The notes below the pieces were generated by a model. It ran no database searches. It was not told where the DNA came from and worked only from the letters and a program-made list of their open reading frames with translations. 36,688 bases of DNA from Actinomycetota bacterium (GTDB taxonomy: Bacteria; Actinomycetota; Thermoleophilia; Gaiellales; Gaiellaceae): NCBI GenBank assembly GCA_005883955.1, contig VAXH01000073.1, positions 1 to 36,688 of the forward strand. Direction: 5' to 3'. Within the stretch, counting starts at the first letter, position 1; every line of letters begins with the position of its first letter. Below, one piece after another: positions 17,752 through 24,733 of this stretch. Made by a program: the position numbers and the translations under genes.

Positions 17752-18961
17752 GATATTCCTCGCGGCCGCGGCCTGGTTCCTCGCCGCAGCTTTGCTCTGG
17801 CGGACGAACGTGCCCGCCGATTTGCACCGGCCGCGGCTCGACGCCTCCGCCTTCTTCTCGTCGGCTCAGCTGCACCGCGCCGCACGCTACAGCTCGGTCG
17901 TCCGGCTGCTCTTCGTCCTCGCCGTCGCTGTGCAGTTCGCCGTGCTCGCGACGCTCGCGGCGCTCGGCCGGCGGCTCGCCCGCGGCTTCGCGCTCGGCGA
18001 GATCGGGGCAGGCGTGATGATCGGCGTCGCCGCTTCATTGTTCGTCACGCTCGCGACGCTCCCGGTCGGTCTCGCAAGCCTCTGGTGGGACCGGCGTTAC
18101 GGGATCTCGAAGCGGGAGTACTGGAGCTACGTGCTCGGCCAATGGGGTGGTGTGGCCGCCCGCACGGCGACCGTCGCGATCGTGCTCGCGGTGGTGATGT
18201 CGCTGGCTCGGCGGTTCCCTCGCGGCTGGTGGGCGATCGTCGCACCGCTGTTCGTGGTCGTCGGGGCGGTCTTCGTCGTTGTCGGTTCGCTGCTGGCGCC
18301 GATCGGGACGCATCCAATCCGAGACCGCCGCATTGCGGCCGCCGTCGAGCGGCTGAAGGAGCGCGACGGAGTGCCTCACACGAAAGTTCGCATCGACAAG
18401 GTCAGCAACGTGACCCGGGACGTCAACGGGGAGACGACCGGCGTCGGGCCGACGACCGTCGTGATCCTCTGGGACACGCTCTTCAAATCGCACCTGAGCG
18501 ATCGCGCGATCGAGTTCGTGACCGCTCATGAGCTTGGCCATGCCGCCCGGCGCCATGTCTTGAAGGGTTTCGGCTGGGGCGTCCTCTTCACCATCCCGCT
18601 GACTTTCCTGCTCGCCTGGGCAACGCGTCTGCGCGGCGGTCTGCACCTGGCCGAGGTCGTGCCGTTCGCCCTGCTCGTCGCGTTCGCTCTCAGCCTGTTG
18701 GCGACGCCGATCGAGAACGTCGTCTCACGGCGCTACGAGTCGGAGGCCGACTGGATGGCGCTGCAGGCGACGCGCGATCCGGCCGCCGGCCGGGAGGCGT
18801 TCCGCAGCTTCACGCGGATCGACCTGGCGCAGGCGAACCCGCCGGAGTGGTCATACGTCCTGCTGGACGATCACCCAACGGTGATCCAGCGGATCGCGAT
18901 GACCCTAGCGTGGCAGGCTAGGAGTCGGACTCCGGCCGGTCCGTCTCCGGCAGGTTCCTGA
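17720..18961 (+). CDS. M48-family membrane metalloprotease (Ste24/HtpX-like)
   Basis: A 413-residue integral membrane zinc peptidase of family M48. Four or more helices precede the catalytic domain. The zinc site is H270-E271-L-G-H274 with the third ligand in RYESEADWMAL (E342 by position). GVGPTTVVILWDTLF upstream and DDHPTVIQRIAM near the C-terminus are the Ste24-like substrate-cleft segments. The protein probably cleaves membrane or misfolded proteins; CAAX processing as in eukaryotes is not implied. Start ATG at 17720 lies within the 5' end of the divergent metallophosphoesterase gene, so their promoters sit inside each other's coding sequence. The 3' end overlaps the DUF3467 gene by 44 bases. 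Confidence 0.9.
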   Translation: MTATRLLKAATIFLAAAAWFLAAALLWRTNVPADLHRPRLDASAFFSSAQLHRAARYSSVVRLLFVLAVAVQFAVLATLAALGRRLARGFALGEIGAGVMIGVAASLFVTLATLPVGLASLWWDRRYGISKREYWSYVLGQWGGVAARTATVAIVLAVVMSLARRFPRGWWAIVAPLFVVVGAVFVVVGSLLAPIGTHPIRDRRIAAAVERLKERDGVPHTKVRIDKVSNVTRDVNGETTGVGPTTVVILWDTLFKSHLSDRAIEFVTAHELGHAARRHVLKGFGWGVLFTIPLTFLLAWATRLRGGLHLAEVVPFALLVAFALSLLATPIENVVSRRYESEADWMALQATRDPAAGREAFRSFTRIDLAQANPPEWSYVLLDDHPTVIQRIAMTLAWQARSRTPAGPSPAGS

Positions 18962-19220
18962 TCCCCTCACGCGAGGACCACTTCGACCACGAGTCCTCCA
19001 TCGCGTCGAGCAGTTCTCGCATGAACCGATTCGACATGTTGACGCGCGCCACGACCACGCCGGGCACGTCTCCCTCCTCGACCTCGTGGTCGATACGCGC
19101 GAACGTCAGCGTGAACTCGTAGTCCGAGAAGCTGATGTTCGCGAAGTTCGCGTAGACGCCGGCGAGGTGCTCGGGGTCGAGGTGGATGTTGAGCTGGCGC
19201 TCCTGAGCGTCTTCGTCCAC
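18918..19220 (-). CDS. DUF3467 family protein
   Basis: A 100-residue protein of the DUF3467 family. Family features: LNIHLDPEHLAGVYANFANISFSDYEFTLTFARID at the N-terminus and VVVARVNMSNRFMRELLDAMEDSWSKWSSREGIRNLPE at the C-terminus. It is predicted soluble; biochemical role is not known. The GTG at 19220 is preceded by a TATCGT box six bases upstream, in the 20-base gap shared with the divergent channel gene. The 3' end overlaps the M48 gene by 44 bases. Confidence 0.85.
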   Translation of the reverse strand: MDEDAQERQLNIHLDPEHLAGVYANFANISFSDYEFTLTFARIDHEVEEGDVPGVVVARVNMSNRFMRELLDAMEDSWSKWSSREGIRNLPETDRPESDS

Positions 19221-19225
19221 GCGCC

Positions 19226-19234
19226 TACGATACT
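19226..19234. promoter_or_regulatory. Interleaved divergent -10 boxes for the DUF3467 and channel genes
   Basis: Only 20 bases separate the two start codons. On the minus strand TATCGT (19227-19232) lies six bases before the DUF3467 GTG. On the plus strand TACGAT (19226-19231) or GATACT (19229-19234) lies nine or six bases before the channel GTG. The boxes occupy the same bases, so both genes cannot be initiated at once. Confidence 0.5.
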
Positions 19235-19240
19235 AGTCGC

Positions 19241-20263
19241 GTGGAAGGCATCAGCCCGCGCCGGATCGCCTACGCGCTCGCCGCCCTGGTGGCGGTGCTG
19301 GGGATCGGGACAGTCGGCTACCGATGGTCGCTCGGCGAATCGTGGCTGCAGTCGTTCTACCGCTCCGTCGTCACGAGCGCTCTGGTCGGCCTGGATACCG
19401 TTCCGAGGAACGACTCGGCGCGGCTGCTCTCGATCTTCATGGTCATCGCCGGGGTGACTATCTTTGCGTTCGTCGCCACGACGCTGGTCGAGAGCATCGC
19501 GCGGGGCGTCCTGACGGGCGCGCTCGCGGAGAGGAGAAGGAGGCGGGCGATCGAGAGGCTTCGGGATCACTACATCATCTGTGGCTACGGACGCGTCGGT
19601 CAGCAGATCGGCAGTGAGTTTCGTGTCGCGGGGGCCCAGTACGTGGTCGTCGACTTCCACGAGAATGCGCTCGCAGCGGCCCGTGAGCGCAACGACTACT
19701 TCATCGAAGGCGACGGCACCGACGAGGACGACCTCGAGGCCGCGGGGCTCTCGCGCGCTCGCGGGCTCGTGGCGTCGTCCGATTCGGATGCCGACAACGT
19801 CTACATCACGCTCTCCGCGCGGGCCGTCCGCCCCGACCTGCTTGTCGTCGCCCGCGCCTCGAATGCCGAGGCCGCGAAGAAGCTCCGGATCGCGGGCGCC
19901 GAGCGGGTCGTCCAGCCCTACTCGGCGGCGGGGCGGGTGATGGCGAACCTGATGCTGAAGCCGCAGGTGACCGCCTTCATCGACGTGGTCACCTCGGCGG
20001 CGGGCACCGACCTTCGCTTCGAGGAGCTCGAGGTCCCACCGAACTGGGCTCAGGCCGGAAAGACGATCGGCGAACTCCGCATCCGCGGAAACACCGGTGC
20101 CGTGATCGTGGCGGTGCGCAAGCGGGACGGCCACTTCGAGACGACGCCGGATCCGGACCTGCCGCTCGAGGCCGGCGACGTGATGATCGCTGCCGGTACC
20201 GACGAGGAGCTTCGCGCCCTGGACGAGCTCTTCAAGTCAGCCGAGGCCGTTGCCGGCCGCTGA
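19241..20263 (+). CDS. Two-helix ion-channel-like protein with TrkA-N/RCK domain and altered filter
   Basis: A 340-residue protein built like MthK-type potassium channels: helix 1 (about 10-27), pore loop (35-57), helix 2 (62-83), then a cytoplasmic RCK/TrkA-N domain (HYIICGYGRVGQQIG, about 110-124; acidic VVDFHENAL; EGDGTDEDDLEAAG) and a TrkA-C domain (about 245-335). The pore segment reads SFYRSVVTSALVGLDTVPRND, where potassium channels have TTVGYGD. The GYG core is missing and one residue appears deleted, so selectivity or even conduction is uncertain. The GTG start is directly downstream of a -10 box. The 3' end overlaps argS by 14 bases. Confidence 0.85.
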   Translation: MEGISPRRIAYALAALVAVLGIGTVGYRWSLGESWLQSFYRSVVTSALVGLDTVPRNDSARLLSIFMVIAGVTIFAFVATTLVESIARGVLTGALAERRRRRAIERLRDHYIICGYGRVGQQIGSEFRVAGAQYVVVDFHENALAAARERNDYFIEGDGTDEDDLEAAGLSRARGLVASSDSDADNVYITLSARAVRPDLLVVARASNAEAAKKLRIAGAERVVQPYSAAGRVMANLMLKPQVTAFIDVVTSAAGTDLRFEELEVPPNWAQAGKTIGELRIRGNTGAVIVAVRKRDGHFETTPDPDLPLEAGDVMIAAGTDEELRALDELFKSAEAVAGR

Positions 20264-21779
20264 CCCGGTCGCCCGCCTCGCGGCGGAGCTGGGCGAGGCG
20301 GTCGGCGCTCGACTCGAGCTCGAACGCCCCAGCGACGCCGCGCATGGCGACTACGCCACGAACGCAGCGCTTCGGCTTGCGCCCGAGCGGCGCCAGACGC
20401 CGCGCGAGCTGGCGGAGGAGATCGCAGCCGAGGCGACGACGGTCCCCGCGGTCGAACGGACCGAGATCGCCGGGCCCGGCTTCGTCAATCTCTGGCTCAC
20501 GGATGCGTGGCTCGCAGATGCGCTGGACGCGATCGTCGAGCGGGGGCGCGACTTCGGCGCAGGTGAGCCCGAGCGGCCGGAGCGGATCCAGGTCGAGATG
20601 GTCTCCGCAAACCCGACCGGCCCGATCACCGTCGCCGCGGCGCGGAACGGGGCCTACGGCGACTCGGTCGCCCGCCTGCTGGAGTTCGCCGGCCACCAGG
20701 TCGAGCGCGAGTACTACTACAACGACTCCGGCACGCAGATGGAGAAGTTCCGGACGTCGGTCGAGGCGCGCCGACGTGGGGAGGAGCCGCCCGAGGACGG
20801 TTATCGCGGCGAGTACGTCGACGCGCTGGCCGCGAGCGACGAGGATCCCGTGCCGCGGATGCTCGAGCAGATCGAGCAGACGCTCGACCGCTTCCGCGTC
20901 CACTTCGACACCTGGACGCTGCAGAGCAGGCTTGAAAGCCGGCTCGACGAGTTCCTCCCTCGCCTGGACACGTACGAGAAGGACGGCGCCGTCTGGGCCC
21001 GGTCGTCGAAGTATGGCGACGACGACGATCGAGTCCTGGTTCGCTCGCCGGAGCGGGGCGGGGGGCCAACGTACCGCGCCGCCGACGTGCTCTATCTCGC
21101 CGACAAGCTGGAGCGCGGCTTCGACCGCGCGATCTACGTGCTCGGCGCCGACCACCACGGCACCCGCAATTGGTATGCCGCCGTTGCGCGGATGCTCGGA
21201 TACGACCCGGACCGGATCGAGGTCCTGCTCTACCAGCTCGTGCACCTGACGAGCGGCGGGCAGCAACGAAAGATGTCGAAGCGGCGTGGAGACGTCGTCT
21301 TTCTCGACGAGTTCATGGACGAGGTGGGCGTGGACGCCGCGCGCTGGTACCTCGTCAACCGGGGTCCCGACCAGACGATCGAGATCGACGTCGACCTGGC
21401 GGCCGAGCGGAGCCAGAAGAACCCCGTGTACTACGTCCAGTATGCGCACGCGCGAATCGCCGGGATTCTCCGCAACGCGGCGGCGGAGCCGAGCAACGCT
21501 CTGACCCCGAGTCAGCCGTTGGAGCCCGAGGAGCGTGAGCTGATCAAGCGCCTGCTCGAGTTCCCGGTCGTCGTCGCCGAGGCGACGGAGCGGCGGGGGC
21601 CGCAGGCGGTCCCGGTCTACGCGATCCGGGTCTCCGACGACTTCCACCGCTTCTACCACGAGCATCGCGTGCTCGGAAGCGATGCGGAGGGATTCAGGCT
21701 CGCGCTCGTCCGCGCGGTCCAGAACGTGATCGCGCGGAGCCTCGACCTCGTCGGGGTCGAGGCTCCCGACCGAATGTGA
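20250..21779 (+). CDS. argS: Arginyl-tRNA synthetase with a lost HIGH motif
   Basis: A 509-residue class I arginyl-tRNA synthetase. The N-terminal Add-A domain is short (1-75). The catalytic core is recognised by EMVSANPTGPI (116-126), EYYYNDSGTQME (154-165), VLGADHHGT (298-305) and QRKMSKRRGDVV (339-350). The C-terminal DALR anticodon-binding helices end in FHRFYHEHRVLG. Oddity: where the family has LHVGHGR/LHIGHLR, this protein reads ITVAAAR (T127-V-A-A130), so both HIGH histidines and the glycine are gone, while KMSK is canonical. It is about 50 residues shorter than the common 550-560 form. Start TTG at 20250 overlaps the channel gene. An unusual but real ArgRS, or a paralog beside a normal copy elsewhere; cannot be decided here. 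Confidence 0.92.
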   Translation: MPAADPVARLAAELGEAVGARLELERPSDAAHGDYATNAALRLAPERRQTPRELAEEIAAEATTVPAVERTEIAGPGFVNLWLTDAWLADALDAIVERGRDFGAGEPERPERIQVEMVSANPTGPITVAAARNGAYGDSVARLLEFAGHQVEREYYYNDSGTQMEKFRTSVEARRRGEEPPEDGYRGEYVDALAASDEDPVPRMLEQIEQTLDRFRVHFDTWTLQSRLESRLDEFLPRLDTYEKDGAVWARSSKYGDDDDRVLVRSPERGGGPTYRAADVLYLADKLERGFDRAIYVLGADHHGTRNWYAAVARMLGYDPDRIEVLLYQLVHLTSGGQQRKMSKRRGDVVFLDEFMDEVGVDAARWYLVNRGPDQTIEIDVDLAAERSQKNPVYYVQYAHARIAGILRNAAAEPSNALTPSQPLEPEERELIKRLLEFPVVVAEATERRGPQAVPVYAIRVSDDFHRFYHEHRVLGSDAEGFRLALVRAVQNVIARSLDLVGVEAPDRM

Positions 21780-21784
21780 GCCAA

Positions 21785-21790
21785 TAAGAT
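21785..21790 (+). promoter_or_regulatory. Probable -10 box TAAGAT of glpX
   Basis: TAAGAT ends six bases before the ATG at 21797 and lies after the argS stop. No Shine-Dalgarno sequence fits in the gap, so glpX is probably leaderless and transcribed on its own. Confidence 0.55.
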
Positions 21791-21796
21791 TCCCGT

Positions 21797-22819
21797 ATGG
21801 CCGTCGCGGAAGAGACGAGCGGCAGGCCCCGGGCTCCCGTTCGACCCGACCGGAACCTGGCGCTCGAGCTCGTGCGTGTCACCGAATCGGCCGCGATGGG
21901 CGCCGGCCGCTGGGTCGGACGCGGCGACAAGATCGCCGCCGACCAGGCTGCCGTCGACGCGATGCGCGCGATGCTGGACTCCGTCTCGATGGACGGCGTC
22001 GTCGTGATCGGGGAGGGCGAGAAGGACGAGGCGCCGATGCTCTACAACGGCGAGTCGATCGGCGACGGCACGGGTCCGCAGGTCGACGTCGCGGTCGACC
22101 CTCTGGAGGGCACCCGGCTGACGGCGCTCGGGCAGCCGAACGCGATCGCGGTGATCGCTGTCGCCGAGCGCGGGACGATGTTCTTCCCCGGCGCCGCGTT
22201 CTACATGGAGAAGATCGCGGTCGGGCCGGAGTCGATCGGCGCGATCGACATCAACGCCTCGCCGACCGAGAACGTAAACGCCGTCGCGAAGGCGAAGGGT
22301 GTCTCGCCGCGCGCGATCTCGGTCGTGGTGCTTGAGCGCGACCGCCACGAGAACCTGATCGGTGAGCTCCGCCAAGCGGGGGCGAAGGTGAGCCTGATCC
22401 GTGACGGAGACGTCGCGCCCGCGATCGCCGCGGCCCAGAGTGGCACCGGCGTCGACATGCTCTACGGCATCGGCGGGACGCCCGAAGGCGTCATCTCCGC
22501 GGCGGCCCTGAAGGCGGTCGGCGGCGGTATGCAGGGCAAGCTCTGGCCGCGGAACGACGAGGAGAAGCAGCAGCTGGTTGACTCCGGCTACGACCTCGAC
22601 CGGGTGCTGACGACCGACGACCTCGTCTCGGGCCAGGACGTGTTCGTCGCCGCCACGGGCGTAACGACGGGCGCGCTGCTGCGCGGCGTCCGCTACCTGC
22701 CGAACGGCGCGATCACGGACTCGATCGTGATGCGTTCGCGCTCCGGCACCGTGCGGCGGATCGAGGCGTCGCACGCGCTCGACAAGCTCGAGAGCTTCAC
22801 CGGCCGCGAGTACGGCTAG
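21797..22819 (+). CDS. glpX: Class II fructose-1,6-bisphosphatase GlpX
   Basis: A 340-residue class II fructose-1,6-bisphosphatase, the committed gluconeogenic step and the usual FBPase of actinobacteria. Key segments: GRGDKIAADQAAVDAM, IGEGEKDEAPMLYNGE (71-86), VAVDPLEGTRL (about 98-108), RDGDVAPAI and GIGGTPEGVISAAALK. Metal-binding Asp and Glu residues of the DPLEGT and GEGEKDEAP motifs are intact. The length is typical. Some class II enzymes also cleave sedoheptulose bisphosphate. With the class I aldolase 3.3 kb away and gap-pgk-tpiA upstream it forms a gluconeogenic set. Confidence 0.96.
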   Translation: MAVAEETSGRPRAPVRPDRNLALELVRVTESAAMGAGRWVGRGDKIAADQAAVDAMRAMLDSVSMDGVVVIGEGEKDEAPMLYNGESIGDGTGPQVDVAVDPLEGTRLTALGQPNAIAVIAVAERGTMFFPGAAFYMEKIAVGPESIGAIDINASPTENVNAVAKAKGVSPRAISVVVLERDRHENLIGELRQAGAKVSLIRDGDVAPAIAAAQSGTGVDMLYGIGGTPEGVISAAALKAVGGGMQGKLWPRNDEEKQQLVDSGYDLDRVLTTDDLVSGQDVFVAATGVTTGALLRGVRYLPNGAITDSIVMRSRSGTVRRIEASHALDKLESFTGREYG

Positions 22820-22833
22820 ACCGTCCAGCCGGA

Positions 22834-22955
22834 ACGTGTCCCGGTCCCAGGCATGCGGACCGGTCCGAACCGGGCAGCCCGCCGCTTGCTGAACAGCCCG
22901 CGGATCGGCGCCCGCCCGCGGCCATGCCGGGACGGGACGTGTCCCGGTGCCAGGC
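22834..22955 (+). repeat. Pair of 19-base direct repeats, possible REP-like element
   Basis: ACGTGTCCCGGTCCCAGGC (22834-22852) and ACGTGTCCCGGTGCCAGGC (22937-22955) differ at one base and lie 103 bases apart in the gap after glpX. The second copy is part of a GGGAC-GT-GTCCC palindrome (22934-22945). The 192-base gap (22820-23011) holds no gene that I can support; it could be a repetitive extragenic element. Confidence 0.45.
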
Positions 22956-23011
22956 GCGGGGTCATGGCCCGAACCGCCGTAACGAATCCCCTGTGGCCGG
23001 GACTCCAACGT

Positions 23012-23452
23012 ATGCGGAGAAAGCTCCTTGCGATCGCGGTCACCGCCCTCGCGCTGCTCGTACTCGCGCCGGCGGCGATGTCGGGGGAGTCCCTGGCACC
23101 GACGCTGACCGTCAAATCGTCGTCGTTCGGGCGCGTGCTCTTCGACGGCCGCGGCTTCGTGCTCTACGCGTTCACACGGGACAAGAACGGCCGCAGCGCT
23201 TGCTACGGCGCCTGCGGGAAGGCCTGGCCGGTCTATTACGCGAAAGGGACGCTGCGAGCGGGCACCGGCATCAAGCGCTCGCTGATCGGCACGACCAAGC
23301 GCCGCGACGGCCGCCGCCAGATCACCTACGCCGGGCGGCCGCTCTACTACTACGTCGGTGACACCAGGGGCGGGCAAATCCTCTGCCAGAACGTCGTCGA
23401 GTTCGGCGGCACGTGGCTGATCGTCAGGCCTAGCGGCAAGCTCGTCCGCTGA
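23012..23452 (+). CDS. Secreted protein with Yx(F/W/Y)xxD and SxCxGxC-type motif (COG4315/PF03640)
   Basis: A 146-residue exported protein with a signal peptide (1-25: MRRKLLAIAV then a Leu/Ala-rich core). The mature part has the secreted-repeat signature VLYAFTRDKNGRSACYGACGKAWPV (Y52, F54, D57, C64, C68, WP), then a second half with YAGRPLYYYVGDTRGGQ and a third cysteine in ILCQN. Such proteins are common in actinobacteria and of unknown function; redox or metal roles have been guessed. The frame is open from 22853, but the stretch before 23012 covers the repeat region and has no signal sequence, so ATG at 23012 is the better start. No lipobox is seen. Confidence 0.8.
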   Translation: MRRKLLAIAVTALALLVLAPAAMSGESLAPTLTVKSSSFGRVLFDGRGFVLYAFTRDKNGRSACYGACGKAWPVYYAKGTLRAGTGIKRSLIGTTKRRDGRRQITYAGRPLYYYVGDTRGGQILCQNVVEFGGTWLIVRPSGKLVR

Positions 23453-23506
23453 CGCGGGTCGTAGCAGCCGCTCAGGGGCCTGGGCACTTGCGGATCGGTG
23501 TAACGG

Positions 23507-24733
23507 TCAACTCGCGAGACGGACGTACCAGAGCGACGCGGCGGCGCCGAGGATCAGCACAACGGCAGGGACGACCTGCACGTGGTACCCACCTCCCGCC
23601 ACGACGATCGCCGTCTGCACGACGGCCACGAGCACCAGCGCAACGGCTGCCGCATACACGACCTTGCGCCGCCGCTCCGGGAGACCGTCCACGTTTCCGG
23701 CTCCGAGCGCGAAGACGACGAAACCAAAGGTCACGATGAACAGATGCGGGTCGTACACCGCGCCGACGATCGCGGCCGCGACAGCGACGGCGATGAAGCC
23801 GCCGAAGAGCGCCGCCGCGATGCGGCTGTCGCGGCTGACGACGAGACGACCCTCCCGCGTCGCCAGCAGCGCGAGCGTCATCACCGGATCTGCGGCCCAG
23901 GTCAGGACGATGAGTCCGATGAACACGAGCGCGAGCGGAATGAAGATGGCGTCGTTGTGCACGGTTCTGATCACGCGGCCGATCGCGAACGGCGCGATGA
24001 GAAGCGCCCACTGCGCCTGCTTCGGAAGTCGCGCCTGCCAGAGGAAGAACCGGAGCACCTGCGCGTAGACGGGATGGCGCGCCTTCAGCGCGAGCACGAG
24101 CCTCTCGCGCGCTGACTCGTCCGTCGGATCGAGCCGCAGCGCTTCGCGGAAGCCGGCGAGAGCCTCGCCCGAGTCACCGCGGTTCAGCCCGACGAGGCCG
24201 AGGACGTGATGCGCACGGTCATTCTCGGGGTCGATCGCCAGCGCCTCTCGGGCGGCGTGCTCGGCGTCGTCGGTGCGGCCTTGCAGCATCAGCGCGTGCG
24301 CGTACGCCGCAGCGGCGTCGGCATCGTGCGGAGCAAGAGCGCGTGCTTCCGACGCCGAACCAGAAGCCTCGGCGTTGCGGTCGGTCTGCATCAGAATCTC
24401 GGCCAACTACTGGTGCGACGCGGCGTTTTCGGGATCGACGGCGATCGCATGACGGATCGCCGACTCGGCGGCCTGCAGATCGCCGGTCAGCGACAGCGCC
24501 AAGCCCAGTACGAGCAACGACGCCTCGTCCTCCGGATCGTGCTCGAGCGCCTCCCGCGCTGCGGCGACGGCCTCTTCGCCGCGCCCTTGCATGACGAGCG
24601 CGCGCGCCAGGATGCCGTACGCATAGCCGTCACCCGGCTGTGCGAGGAGGCTCGCCCGCGCCTCCCGCTCGGCGTCCTCGGGACGACCTGCCTCGAGCAA
24701 AACCTCCGCTCGGTCGACCGCGGATTCGCTCAT
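23507..24733 (-). pseudogene. TPR repeat membrane protein interrupted by an in-frame TAG
   Basis: Read as one frame, this is a 407-residue protein: an N-terminal array of about five TPR repeats (residues 1-215), then about six membrane helices (230-407). Codon 109 (24407-24409) is TAG. The TPR pattern continues across it: DPENAASHQ, stop, LAEILMQTDRNAEA, matching DPENDRAHHVLGLVGLNRG later in the protein, where the stop replaces the hydrophobic helix-A residue. The next codon is TTG, so reinitiation could give a 108-residue TPR protein plus a 299-residue TPR-membrane protein. Alternatives are a recent nonsense mutation, readthrough, or a sequencing error (one base from Tyr, Trp or Gln codons). 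ATG at 24733 overlaps the TGA of the AAA+ gene (ATGA), so the two are coupled. Confidence 0.75.

Noticed and set aside
20232-21665. 477-codon minus-strand open frame opposite argS
   Set aside because: Antisense to a certain gene; the translation is low-complexity shadow sequence.
21653-23377. 574-codon minus-strand open frame opposite glpX and the small secreted protein
   Set aside because: It is antisense to two well-supported genes, has an Arg/Asp/Val-rich composition typical of GC-rich shadow frames and resembles no family.
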